Positions 18,316-27,452 of a stretch of DNA of 64,000 bases are shown in pieces. The stretch lies in contig NZ_CP030239.1 of assembly GCF_003285265.1 (NCBI RefSeq), positions 434,001 to 498,000 of the forward strand, read 5' to 3'. Within the stretch, counting starts at the first letter, position 1. Each line of letters begins with the position of its first letter. Position numbers and translations under genes: made by a program. The notes beneath the pieces are model-generated. The model saw nothing but the letters and a program-made list of their open reading frames with translations. It was not told where the DNA came from and did no database searches. This DNA comes from Paracoccus mutanolyticus. Lineage in GTDB: Bacteria > Pseudomonadota > Alphaproteobacteria > Rhodobacterales > Rhodobacteraceae.

Positions 18316-19839
18316 TCAGGCCAGCCATGCGCCAATCAGCGCCGATGCCAGCGCGATCCCCGCCCCGACCGCGATGCCGCAGGCAAAGCCCCGTCGGCGT
18401 TCGCGGCGCGGCTCGGGCCGCTCGCGCAGCAGTTCGGGCATGCGGCGTTCCAGGAATTCGGGCAGCAGCGGGGCAAAGCGGGCCAGCACCTGGGCCGAGC
18501 GGCCCAGGTCGCGGAGCGCGGCGCGGGGGCCCAGGTTGTCGCGGATATAGGTCTCGACCACCGGCCGGGCGACTTCCCACATGTTGATCTGCGGGTCCAG
18601 GCTGCGGGCGACGCCCTCGACCACGACCATGGTGCGTTGCAGCAGGATCAGTTCGGTCCGGGTCGCCATGCCGAAGCGCTCCGTCACCTCGAAGAGATAA
18701 GCCAGCAGGTTCGCCATGCTGATGCGGCTGGCATCGGCGCCGAAGATCGGCTCGCCCACCGCGCGGAGCGCGCGGGCAAAGGCGGCCATGTCGCGGTCGC
18801 GGGGGACATAGCCCGCCTCGAAATGCACCCGCGCCACGCGCATGAGGGCGCTGGAAAAGCAACACGATCCGGCATAGACGCGGCGGGTGTATCGTCGATT
18901 TCGCCCATGATGCCGAAGTCATAGACGATGATGTCGCCGTCCGCCGCGACCTTCAGGTTGCCCTGGTGCATGTCGGCGTGGAAATAGCCGTCGCGCAGCG
19001 CGTGGCGCAGGAACATCTGCAGCACCCGCGCGCCCAGGGCCGGCAGGTCGTGGCCCGCCGCCTGAAGCGCCGCGATGTCGCCCATCGGGATGCCCTCGGC
19101 CCAGTCGCTGGTCAGCACCCGCCGCCCGCTGAGCATCCAGTGCGGGTCGGGCACGCGGATGCCCGTGTCGCCCTGGGTGTTTTCCCGGAACTCGGACGCG
19201 TTCGCCGCCTCGCGCCGCAGGTCAAGTTCGCCGATGACCACGGATTCGAAATGGCTGACCACGTCGCGCGGGCGCAGGCGGCGGGCGCCGGGCGACAGCC
19301 GCTCGATCATGCCGGCGGCGAAGTGGAAGGCGTCGATGTCGCGGCGGAACCCCGCCTCGACCGAGGGGCGCAGCACCTTGACAGCGACCTCGGCCCCGGT
19401 ATCGGCACGCTTGGCATGGTGGACCTGGGCGATCGAGGCCGCGGCCACGGGGGGCGAGAATTCCGAAAACAGCGCCGCGACCGGCAGGCCCAGATCCTCG
19501 GCCACGATGCGCATCGCATCCGCCTGAGGAAAGGGCGGCAGCCTGTCCTGCAGCATCGAAAGCTGGCCGGCGAGTTCGGGGCCGACCACGTCCGGCCGCG
19601 TCGAGAGAATCTGGCCGAACTTGATATAGGCCGGCCCCAGCGCGGTGATCGCGCGCGTGAACGGCGGCAGGTCCGGGTCGCCCGGATAGCCGAGCCATGC
19701 AAAGGGCCAGCCCGGACGCGCGCGGCCAGCCGCACCCGCGCGGGCGCCTCATCGCGTCAAGCGCCACCGACATGGCGCCCGTGCGCTCGAAGGTGGCGCC
19801 AGTGCGGATCAGGCGCCAGATGTTGTGCGGGCCGCGCAT
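18316..19839 (-). CDS. ubiB: Ubiquinone biosynthesis ABC1-type kinase-like protein UbiB (frameshifted)
   Basis: UbiB is an atypical kinase-like ATPase needed for ubiquinone synthesis, anchored to the inner membrane. The start MRGPHNIWRLIRTG at 19839 is followed, after a shift near 19740, by YIKFGQILSTRPDVVGPELA (partly in frame), then PPVAAASIAQVHHAKR (the alanine-rich P-loop substitute), VAVKVLRPSVE, DGYFHADMHQGNL and VYDFGIMGEI (DFG-like metal site). A second shift near 18860 leads to RVARVHFEAGYVPRDRD. The C-terminus has a hydrophobic anchor (GIAVGAGIALASALIGAWLA). It starts one base after the ubiE stop, so ubiE-ubiB is an operon. Confidence 0.87.
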
Positions 19840-19840
19840 G

Positions 19841-20615
19841 TCAGATCTTCCATCCCGAATGCAGCGCGGCGATGCCCATCGACAGGTTGCGGTACTGCAC
19901 CCGGCCAAAGCCCGCGCGCCGGATCATGTCGGCGAAGGTCTGCTGGTCGGGGAACTTGCGGATCGATTCGACCAGATACTGATAGCTGTCGCGGTCGTTC
20001 GCCACCACCTGCCCCAGCGCCGGAATGACGTTGAAGGAATAGCGGTCATAGAGCCATTGCAGCATGGGCACCGGCATCTGGCTGAATTCCAGCACCATCA
20101 GGCGGCCGCCGGGCTTCAGCACGCGGCGCGCCTCGGCCAGGGCGTCGGGGATGCGGGTGACGTTGCGGATGCCAAAGCTGATCGTGTAGCGGTCGAGCTG
20201 TCGTCGGCGAAGGGCAGCGCCATCGCGTCGCCCGGACCCAGGCCAGGCGGTCGGACAGGCGGTCGGCCTCGGCCCGCTTGCGCCCCTCGACCAGCATCGA
20301 TTCGGTCATGTCGCAGACGGTGACGCGCGCGCCCGAGGCGCGCCCCAGAAACCGGAAGGCGATGTCGCCCGTGCCCCCCGCCACGTCCAGCAGGTGCTGG
20401 CCGTCCCGCGGCGCCAGCCAGTCCATCATCGCGGTCTTCCAGACCCGGTGGATGCCCGCGCTCATCAGGTCGTTCATCACATCGTAGCGCGAGGCGACGC
20501 GCGAAAACACGCCATGGACCAGCCCGGCCTTGTCCTTTTCGGCCACGGTGCGAAAGCCGAAATGGGTCTCGGCCTGGGAATCGCCGTTCGGTTCGGGGCG
20601 CGGGCTGTCGGTCAT
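19841..20615 (-). CDS. ubiE: Ubiquinone/menaquinone methyltransferase UbiE (frameshifted)
   Basis: UbiE is the SAM-dependent C-methyltransferase acting on demethoxyquinol and demethylmenaquinol. The N-terminal half reads [19 protein letters not shown] and [17 protein letters not shown], the SAM-binding GxGxG region near residue 70. Around 20190-20250 two or three indels scramble the frame ([12 protein letters not shown] is visible in another frame), and the C-terminus continues as [14 protein letters not shown] to [15 protein letters not shown]. Length of about 258 residues is normal. Start ATG at 20613-20615. Confidence 0.88.
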
Positions 20616-20722
20616 CGTGCTTGTCCATCCGTGGTTTCGGGCACAGATAGGGGCTATCCACGCCGCGCGCCACCCGCCAGAAGCCGGGCTGCGCGCCGCA
20701 CCATGCGACGAACGGAACGGAA

Positions 20723-21568
20723 ATGCCAGAACTGCCCGAGGTCGAAACCGTCCGCCGCGGCCTGCTGCCGCACCTTGAGGGGCACGTCCTTGCGCGCGCC
20801 GAGGCGCGCCGTCCCGACCTGCGCTGGCCGCTGCCGCCGGACCTGGTGCAGGTGCTGACCGGCGCCCGTGTCACGGCGCTGCGGCGGCGGTCGAAGTACA
20901 TCCTGGCCGACCTGGAGGAGCGGGGCACGCTGCTTTTGCACCTGGGCATGTCGGGGCGGATGCTGATCGAGGGCCAGTCGCAGGGCGAGTTCCACCGCGA
21001 CCCCGCGATCCTGCCGCGCCACGACCATGTGGTGCTGTGGACCGACCAGGGGACGCGCATCACCTTCAACGACGCGCGGCGATTCGGCATGGTGGACCTG
21101 ATCGCGCCCGGAGCAGCGCATCCGCTGCTGGCGCATCTGGGGCCAGAGCCGCTGGGCCCCGACTTCACCCCCGACGTGCTGGCCCGCGCGCTGGCCGGGC
21201 GCAGGACGCCGATCAAGGCCGCGCTGCTGGACCAGCGGATCGTGGCGGGACTGGGCAACATCTATGTGTCCGAGGCGCTGCACCGGGCGGGCATCGACCC
21301 GCGCCGGCTGGCGGGCCGGATCGGGGCCGCGCGGATCGCGGCGCTGGTCGGGCATATCCGCGACGTGCTGGACGAGGCCATCGCCGCCGGCGGATCGTCG
21401 CTGCGCGACCACCGCCAGGCCAGCGGGGAGCTGGGCTATTTCCAGCACAGCTTCCGGGTCTATGACCGCGAGGGCGCGCCCTGCCCGCGCCCCGCCTGCC
21501 CCGGGACCATTCGCCGGATCGTGCAGTCGGGACGGTCGAGCTTTTACTGCCCCGCCTGTCAACGTTGA
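20723..21568 (+). CDS. mutM: Formamidopyrimidine-DNA glycosylase MutM
   Basis: MutM removes 8-oxoguanine and formamidopyrimidines from DNA and cuts the resulting abasic site. The 281-residue protein is intact. The N-terminus [14 protein letters not shown] supplies the catalytic Pro (after Met removal) and Glu; [11 protein letters not shown] is near residue 72; [18 protein letters not shown] near 175; and a C-terminal zinc finger has cysteines at CPRPAC and CPAC. It diverges from ubiE and is followed by a hairpin plus GGGATATTTG gene-end element. Confidence 0.96.
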   Translation: MPELPEVETVRRGLLPHLEGHVLARAEARRPDLRWPLPPDLVQVLTGARVTALRRRSKYILADLEERGTLLLHLGMSGRMLIEGQSQGEFHRDPAILPRHDHVVLWTDQGTRITFNDARRFGMVDLIAPGAAHPLLAHLGPEPLGPDFTPDVLARALAGRRTPIKAALLDQRIVAGLGNIYVSEALHRAGIDPRRLAGRIGAARIAALVGHIRDVLDEAIAAGGSSLRDHRQASGELGYFQHSFRVYDREGAPCPRPACPGTIRRIVQSGRSSFYCPACQR

Positions 21569-21570
21569 GG

Positions 21571-21610
21571 CGCCGGAGCCTCCGGCGGGGATATTTGACC
21601 AAGAAAGAAG
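21571..21610 (+). repeat. Hairpin plus GGGATATTTG gene-end element (copy B)
   Basis: Directly after the mutM stop, CGCCGGA pairs with TCCGGCG around GCC (21571-21587), then GGGATATTTGACCAAGAAAG follows. The same layout recurs downstream of pckA and purS. It probably marks the end of the mutM transcript. Confidence 0.6.
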
Positions 21611-21700
21611 TCCGCGCACCCGGCCCCCGCGCGGCGCTGGCCTAAGGCGCGCGCATTTGTTAATGCTCGCGCCCAGCGTCACAGCGAAAGGCTCGGTTTC

Positions 21701-22485
21701 ATGGCTTACCAGACCCTCACCGTCGAGATCGACGATTATGTCGCGCTGATCCGGCTTGCCCGGCCGGAGGCGTTGAACGCGTTGAATTCGCAACTGGTCG
21801 GAGAACTGGCCGAGGCGCTGGCCGAAGCCGACCGCAACGACAAGGTGCGCTGCATCGTCCTGACCGGCAGCGAAAAGGCCTTTGCGGCCGGGGCGGACAT
21901 CAAGGAGATGGCGACGAAAACCTATGTCGACGCCTATACCACCGACCTGTTCGGGGCCGAGATCGACCGCATCACCGCCACGAGGAAGCCGATCATCGCG
22001 GCAGTCGCGGGCTTGCGCTGGGCGGCGGTGCGACTGGCGATGGCCTGCGATACAGCCTTTTCAGCGCGAATGTCATTGTTTCCGAAGAAGAACAGCCAGA
22101 CCGGGACAGCCTTGGTTTTCAAGCTGCCATCGGCGGCACCCAGCGCCTGACGCGCTTTGTCGGCAAATCGAAGTCGCTGGAGATGCACCTGACCGGCCGC
22201 TTCATGGACGCGGCCGAGGCCGAACGCTCGGGCCTGGTCAGCCGCGTCGTCCCCGCCGCCAAGCTGATCCCCGAGGCGATGGCCGCCGCCAAGAAGATCG
22301 CCGAGAAGTCCATGATCGCCGTGCTTGCCGCCAAGGAGGCGGTGAACCGCGCCTATGAAACCACCCTGCGCGAGGGCGTCCTGTTCGAGCGGCGGACCTT
22401 CCAGGCGCTGTTCGCGACCGAGGACCAGAAGGAAGGCATGAGCGCCTTCCTGGAAAAGCGCGCGCCGCAGTTCCGCGACCGCTGA
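21701..22485 (+). CDS. Enoyl-CoA hydratase (interrupted)
   Basis: A crotonase-family enoyl-CoA hydratase that hydrates trans-2-enoyl-CoA in beta-oxidation or butyrate-type metabolism. The first part shows ALIRLARPEALNALN near residue 15 and the oxyanion-hole block AFAAGADIKEMA near 62. After AAVAG near residue 100, where relatives have a YALGGGCELAMACD-like block, the sequence degenerates, and from about 22128 the family resumes as IGGTQRLTRFVGKSKSLEMHLTGR to EKRAPQFRDR. One of the two catalytic glutamates normally lies in the disturbed part. Total span of 785 bases equals the normal 258-residue length plus about 10 bases. Confidence 0.82.
22049..22127 (+). other. Segment of unknown origin inside the enoyl-CoA hydratase gene
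   Basis: In one frame this reads YSLFSANVIVSEEEQPDR and on to GFQA, which is not crotonase sequence but is open and protein-like. Flanking DNA on both sides is clearly the hydratase. It resembles the length-preserving replacements in dnaN and rnr; I could not name its source. Confidence 0.45.
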
Positions 22486-22491
22486 TTGCGC

Positions 22492-22520
22492 TTGGCATTG
22501 CCGGAGCGCCGGTGTATAGG
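22492..22520 (+). promoter_or_regulatory. Promoter of rpsT
   Basis: TTGGCA (22492-22497) and TATAGG (22515-22520) are separated by 17 bases, a good sigma-70 arrangement, about 110 bases upstream of rpsT. The spacing and position suggest a leader of roughly 100 nucleotides. Confidence 0.6.
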
Positions 22521-22563
22521 GCCGGCCTGACATGCGCGTGGGCCCGCTTAGGCAAGAATCATG

Positions 22564-22583
22564 ACCGTCCCGGATGGGACGGT
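22564..22583 (+). promoter_or_regulatory. Leader hairpin upstream of rpsT
   Basis: ACCGTCCC pairs perfectly with GGGACGGT around GGAT, within the leader of rpsT. S20 is autoregulated in some bacteria, so this could be a control structure, but no known leader motif is recognisable. It is not followed by a U-tract. Confidence 0.3.
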
Positions 22584-22630
22584 GCCGTGGGGCTTTTGCG
22601 CGATCAAGATATTCGGAGAGACAAGCACCC

Positions 22631-22900
22631 ATGGCCAATACGCCCCAGTCCAAGAAACGCGCACGCCAGATCGAGCGCGTCACCGCCGTCAACAAGGCCC
22701 GCCGTTCGCGCATTCGCACCTTCCTGCGCAAGGTCGAGGAAGCCATCGCCGGCGGCAATGCCGACGCGGCCCGCGAAGCGCTGAAGAACGCCCAGCCCGA
22801 ACTGATGCGCGGCGTGACCAAGGGCGTCGTTCACAAGAACACCGCGGCGCGCAAGATCTCGCGTCTGGCGGCCCGCGTGAAGGCCCTGTCGAACGCCTGA
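22631..22900 (+). CDS. rpsT: 30S ribosomal protein S20
   Basis: An 89-residue, lysine- and arginine-rich protein beginning [16 protein letters not shown], with the S20 pattern [19 protein letters not shown] and the C-terminal [22 protein letters not shown] block (split over two helices). It binds 16S rRNA early in 30S assembly. ATG 22631 follows GGAGAGA and gives the family start. It lies upstream of dnaA, a gene order common in alphaproteobacteria. Confidence 0.96.
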   Translation: MANTPQSKKRARQIERVTAVNKARRSRIRTFLRKVEEAIAGGNADAAREALKNAQPELMRGVTKGVVHKNTAARKISRLAARVKALSNA

Positions 22901-23423
22901 GGCGCTGCGGCAAATCCGCAACTGAGATCGAACAATACGGGGGCGCGTTCTTTACCGAACGTGCCCTTTGGCATCAAAAGCATAGCCGCAAGGCCCTGAT
23001 CTTGCCCGATTTTCAAGGGACGGTCCGGGCCGTGCACGGCGTCAGATTCGTCTGGCAAAGTGGCTGTCAAGCACGAAGATCGGTTGTCGGCCGAGCGCCG
23101 TTCTTGCTAGCTTCGGTCCAGCGATTCACGTCGCACCTGGGGGACATGCTCCGCAACCGGCACTGCCTGCCGGCACGCGGACCGGCAGCATGATCGCGGG
23201 ACGATCTGCTACCTGATGAAGCACGAGGCCGGCTGCCACCGGCGTCTGCTTCGTGTCTGGAATCGAAGGCTGCGGAGGCAGCCGGCCGCTTTTGGCGGCT
23301 GGTTCTTTCGTTGACCGCGAATCCGTCCCCCCTGTGCCGATGCCGAATCAAGGCGCGACGGTGAACCCCCGTGAGAACCGGGGGGCCCCGCGAAACATGG
23401 GCAAGGAAACGGACTTGGGCGAG
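22901..23423. other. rpsT-dnaA intergenic region, no clear DnaA boxes
   Basis: These 523 bases hold no convincing gene. I searched for TTATNCACA-type DnaA boxes on both strands and found none, so there is no evidence for oriC here. The clearest structure is a perfect 11-bp inverted repeat (23227-23237 GGCCGGCTGCC with 23277-23287) around a 39-base loop, which would lie in the dnaA leader. The dnaA promoter must be in this stretch but no strong -35/-10 pair stands out. Confidence 0.5.
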
Positions 23424-24788
23424 ATGGACAAGATTTGGGGGCAGGCGCGTGAAGAACTGCAAAGAATCGTCGGAGCGGACAGCTTCGCGACCTGGATCGA
23501 CCCGCTGAAGCTGGCCGAGGTCGATGACGGCACCGCCGTGATCGCCTGCCCCACCCGCTTCCTGTCGGACTGGGTGTCACGCCATTACAGCGACGACATC
23601 CTGACCGTGCTGGACCGCCTGGGCGGCCCGGTCCACCGGCTGAGCTTCGAGACGCGCAGCCAGGCGGCCAGCCCTGCCGCCGCCGCGCCCAAGCGCCCCG
23701 CCGCCCGTCAGGACGCCACCCGCGGAGACGCCCGGGCCGAGGGCGAGGAGCTGACCGCGCCGCTGGACCAGCGCTTCACCTTCGAGAATTTCGTCGTCGG
23801 CAAGCCCAACGAACTCGCCCATGCCGCCGCCCGCCGCGTGGCCGAGGGCGGGCCCGTGACCTTCAACCCGCTGTTCCTTTACGGCGGCGTGGGCCTGGGC
23901 AAGACCCACCTGATGCATGCCATCGCGCGCGAGATCCAGGCCCGCCAGCCCGATGCCCGCGTGCTGTACCTGTCGGCGGAACAGTTCATGTACCGCTTCG
24001 TCCAGGCGCTGCGCGACCGGACCGTGATGGATTTCAAGGAACTGTTCCGCACCGTCTCGGTGCTGATGGTCGACGACGTCCAGTTCATCGCCGGCAAGGA
24101 TTCCACGCAAGAGGAATTCTTCCATACCTTCAACACCCTGGTCGACCAGGGCAAGCAGATCGTGATTTCCGCCGACCGCGCGCCGGGCGAGATCAAGGAC
24201 ATGGAGGAGCGCATCAAGTCGCGCCTGCAATGCGGGCTGGTCGTGGACCTGCACCCCACCGACTACGAATTGCGGCTGGGTATCCTGCAAAGCAAGACCG
24301 ACGCTTTCCGCCAGCAATATCCGGGCCTTCTGCTGGCGCCGGGCGTGCTGGAGTTCCTGGCCCATCGCATCACCTCGAACGTGCGCGTGCTGGAAGGCGC
24401 GCTGCAGCGGCTGTTCGCCTTCGCCAGTCTGATGGGGCGCGAGATCACGCTGGACATGACGCAGGAATGCCTGGCCGACATCCTGCGCGCCAACGACCGC
24501 AAGGTTTCGATCGAGGAGATCCAGCGCAAGGTCGCCGAGCATTACAACATCCGCCTGTCGGACATGATCGGGCCGAAGCGCGTGCGCACCGTCGCCCGGC
24601 CCCGCCAGATCGCGATGTATCTGGCCAAGCAGATGACCTCGCGCAGCCTGCCCGAGATCGGCCGCCGGTTCGGCGGGCGGGATCACACGACGATCATGCA
24701 TGGCGTGAAGAAGATCGAGGAGCTGCGCAGCGCCGACCGCAGCCTGGCCGAGGACATTGACCTGCTGCGCCGCCTGCTGGAAGCCTGA
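23424..24788 (+). CDS. dnaA: Chromosomal replication initiator DnaA
   Basis: DnaA is the AAA+ protein that opens oriC and loads the helicase. Seen in order: N-terminal domain EMDKIWGQAREELQRIVG; Walker A YGGVGLGKTHLMHAIA near residue 155; Walker B VLMVDDVQFIAGKD near 215; sensor-type KSRLQCGLVVDL; and the DNA-binding signature GGRDHTTIMHGVKKIE near 415. The reading frame is open to 23253 and has ATGs at 23340, 23397 and 23424; I prefer 23424 because it gives the usual N-terminal domain and 454 residues, but none has a strong ribosome site. It is followed by dnaN and recF. Confidence 0.94.
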   Translation: MDKIWGQAREELQRIVGADSFATWIDPLKLAEVDDGTAVIACPTRFLSDWVSRHYSDDILTVLDRLGGPVHRLSFETRSQAASPAAAAPKRPAARQDATRGDARAEGEELTAPLDQRFTFENFVVGKPNELAHAAARRVAEGGPVTFNPLFLYGGVGLGKTHLMHAIAREIQARQPDARVLYLSAEQFMYRFVQALRDRTVMDFKELFRTVSVLMVDDVQFIAGKDSTQEEFFHTFNTLVDQGKQIVISADRAPGEIKDMEERIKSRLQCGLVVDLHPTDYELRLGILQSKTDAFRQQYPGLLLAPGVLEFLAHRITSNVRVLEGALQRLFAFASLMGREITLDMTQECLADILRANDRKVSIEEIQRKVAEHYNIRLSDMIGPKRVRTVARPRQIAMYLAKQMTSRSLPEIGRRFGGRDHTTIMHGVKKIEELRSADRSLAEDIDLLRRLLEA

Positions 24789-24860
24789 TCGCAGCCGCTT
24801 GACCCCGCGCGGGATTCTGCCACATTGGCGCCCCGCGCCGGATCAGGATGAGGATTAGCG

Positions 24861-25958
24861 ATGAAATTTGCCATTGAACGGGCCGATCTGGTCAAGGCCG
24901 TGGCCCAGGCCCAATCCGTGGTCGAACGGCGCAACACGATCCCGATCCTGGCCAACGTCCTGACAGCACCACGACCAGCGTCACCGGCCGCGACCTGCTG
25001 ACCCCCGACGAGATCATGCAATTGCCGCCCGAGGCACAGCTTCTGCGCATCCAGGGCCAGCTGATCAACTATCGCCCGCAAGCTGCGCTACTACGCCGAC
25101 AAGCTGAGGGCTGGACGGCGGTTCGCAGCGGCTTTCGGTGCAGGCGGGGCGGTCGAACTTCAGCCTGGCGACGCTGCCGCGCGAGGATTTCCCGGTCATG
25201 TCGGCATCGGAATACGCGGCGAACTTCAGCGCCCCGGCGCTGGTCCTGCGGCGGCTGTTCGACAAGTCCAAATTCGCGATCTCGAACGAGGAAACGCGCT
25301 ATTACCTGAATGGCGTCTATATGCATGTGGCTGAGGGCGCGGACGGGCCCAGCCTGCGCTGCGTGGCGACCGACGGCCATCGGCTGGCCCGCATCGACGC
25401 CCCCCTGCCCGGCGGCGCGGCCGACATGCCGGGCGTCATCGTGCCGCGCAAGACGGTGGCGGAACTGCGCAAGCTGCTGGACGACGACGAGACCGAGATC
25501 GCGGTGTCCGTCAGCGAAACCAGGTGCGCTTCGCGACGCCCATGATCACCCTGACCTCGAAGGTGATCGACGGCACCTTCCCCGATTATACCCGGGTGAT
25601 CCCGTCCTCGAACACCCGCAAGCTCGAGGTGGACGCGGGCGACTTCGCCAAGGCGGTGGACCGGGTGGCGACCGTCAGCAGCGAGCGTTCGCGCGCGGTC
25701 AAGCTGTCCTTGGACGAGGATCGGCTGGTCCTGTCGGTCAACGCCCCCGACGCCGGCGCGGCGGATGAGGAGCTGTCGGTCGCCTATGCCGACGATCCGC
25801 TGGAAATCGGCTTCAACGCCAAGTACCTGCACGAAATCGCCAGCCAGATCGAGCGCGAGAACGCGGTCTTTCTGTTCAACGGCTCGGGCGACGCGGCGCT
25901 GATCCGCGAGGGCGGCGACAGCACCGCCGTCTATGTCGTGATGCCGATGCGCGTGTGA
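24861..25958 (+). CDS. dnaN: DNA polymerase III beta clamp DnaN (interrupted by a foreign segment)
   Basis: DnaN is the sliding clamp of the replicative polymerase. The start MKFAIERADLVKAVAQAQSV and NTIPILANVL is typical, and from about 25135 the family resumes as LSVQAGRSNFSLATLPREDFP, FAISNEETRYYLNGVYMHV and, after a further shift near 25520, RFATPMITLTSKVIDGTFPDYTRVIP, NAKYLHEIAS to AVYVVMPMRV. In between, 24964-25115 is not dnaN but TraG-like, and it stops the frame. Overall span of 1098 bases is close to the normal 372 codons. An essential gene cannot tolerate this, so an error, or a second intact copy elsewhere, is needed. The stop overlaps the recF start. Confidence 0.85.
24964..25115 (+). 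other. TraG/VirD4 coupling-protein fragment inside dnaN
   Basis: The plus strand reads STTTSVTGRDLLTPDEIM and QLPPEAQLLRIQGQ, then after a one-base shift RKLRYYAD. This is the C-terminal signature of TraG/VirD4 type IV coupling proteins, in which a LLTPDEIM block leads to RKxRYYAD. It replaces the part of dnaN for residues of about 35-90. The antisense fragment at 6444-6535 comes from a region only some tens of residues upstream in the same protein family, so one donor gene could explain both. Confidence 0.75.
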
Positions 25959-27027
25959 CGCTGAGCCGCCTGCACCTGACCCAGTTCCGCAGCTGGGCCA
26001 GGCTGGACCTGGAGCTTGACGGACGGCCGCTGGCGATCCACGGCCCGAACGGCGCGGGCAAGACGAACATTCTGGAAGCCGCCTCGATGCTGTCCCCCGG
26101 CCGGGGCATGCGCGGCGCCCCGCCTGGCGATCAGGCGCGGCAGGGGCCGGACGTGGGCTGGCAGATCCGGGCGCAGATCGGCGATCAGGCGGTCGTGACC
26201 CGCGCGCCCCCGGCCAGCCGCGCGAGGTCATGATCGACGACAAGCCCGCGCCGCAGGTGGCGCTGGGGCGGCTGATGCGGGTGATCTGGCTGGTGCCGGC
26301 GATGGACCGGCTGTGGACCGACGCGCCCGAACAGCGCCGCCGCTTTCTGGACCGCGTGACGCTGAGCTTCGCCCCCTTCCATGCCGAGGACGCGCTGGGT
26401 TACGACAAGGCCATGCGCGAACGCAATCGCCTGCTGCGCGACGAGGTGCGCGACGACCGCTGGTATCGAGCGCTGGAATCGCAGATGGCCGACATGGGCG
26501 CCGCGATCACCCGCAATCGGCAGGACGCCATCGCCCGGATCATGCAGGCCCAGCAGAGCGCGGAAACCGCCTTTCCGGCCGCGCGCCTGACCCTGCTGCC
26601 GGGCGAAGGCTTCGCCGACGACCCCGACCCCGCCAGCATCGCCGCCCGCCTGGCCGAGACCCGGTCCCGCGACATGGCCGCCGGCCGCACCCTGACCGGC
26701 CCGCACCGCGCGGACCTGGGCGCGCATTGGGGGCCGCAGGACATGCCCGCCGCACTAAGCTCGACCGGCGAGCAAAAGGCGATGCTGCTGTCGCTGATCC
26801 TGGCGAACGCCCGCGCCCTGTCCGGGGAAAGCCCGGTCCTGCTGCTGGACGAGGTCGCGGCCCATCTTGACGCCGACCGCCGCGCGGCATTGCATGACGA
26901 GATCTGCGCGCTCGATGCGCAAAGCCTGCTGACCGGCACGGGACCCGAGCTGTTCGACAGCCTGCGGGATCGGGCGCAATTCCTGGCCGTGCGCCGCGAC
27001 GGCGCCACATCCGAGGTTCTGCCATGA
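25955..27027 (+). CDS. recF: DNA replication/repair protein RecF (frameshifted)
   Basis: RecF is an SMC-like ATPase that helps load RecA at single-strand gaps. The GTG at 25955 overlaps the dnaN stop. Motifs are LTQFRSWARLDLEL, Walker A GPNGAGKTNILEAASMLSPGRG near residue 30, then after indels at about 26120 and 26210, VWLVPAMDRLWTDAP-like IWLVPAMDRLWTDAPEQRRR, signature ALSSTGEQKAMLLSLILA near 270 and Walker B VLLLDEVAAHLDADRR. About 357 residues in total, normal. The stop overlaps the next gene's ATG. Confidence 0.9.
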
Positions 27028-27452
27028 AACGGGAACGTGTCACCCTGATTACCCTGGGCGTCCAGGATCTGGATCGCAGCCGACGCTTTTACGCCGACTG
27101 GGGCTGGCAGGCGCATCCCGCCTCGCAGCCGGGGCTGGTGCTGTTCCAGATGACCGGCGCGGCGCTGGCGCTGTTCCAGCGCGGCGAGCTGGCCCACGAC
27201 CAGGGGCGCCCCGAGGCGGAGCTTGGCACCGGCGCCTTGACGCTGGCGCAGAACTGTGCCGACGATGCCGAAGCGGATGCCGTCTTTGCCGCCGCGCTGG
27301 CCGCCGGGGCGCGGGCGATCAAGCCGCCCGAAAAGGCGGTCTGGGGCGGCTATTCCGGCTATCTCGCCGATCCCGACGGCCATGTCTGGGAAATCGCCTG
27401 CAACCCGTTCTGGCCGCTGGATGCGGGCGGCGCTCTGACCCTGCCCGGCTAA
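27024..27452 (+). CDS. VOC (glyoxalase/bleomycin-resistance fold) family protein
   Basis: A 142-residue protein with one vicinal-oxygen-chelate module pair: VTLITLGVQDLDRSRRFYADWGW at the N-terminus, GLVLFQMTGAALALF in the middle, and GYSGYLADPDGHVWEIACNPFW at the end, where the glutamate (WEI) is the usual metal ligand. Such proteins are often lactoylglutathione-lyase-like but the substrate cannot be read from sequence. ATGA overlap with recF makes it part of the dnaA-dnaN-recF series, in the place where gyrB often lies. It ends convergently with ade, overlapping by four bases. Confidence 0.82.
   Translation: MKRERVTLITLGVQDLDRSRRFYADWGWQAHPASQPGLVLFQMTGAALALFQRGELAHDQGRPEAELGTGALTLAQNCADDAEADAVFAAALAAGARAIKPPEKAVWGGYSGYLADPDGHVWEIACNPFWPLDAGGALTLPG

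Noticed and set aside
20654..20662. CTATCCACG resembling a DnaA box between ubiE and mutM
   Set aside because: Single imperfect match with no neighbours and no AT-rich element; expected by chance in 64 kb.
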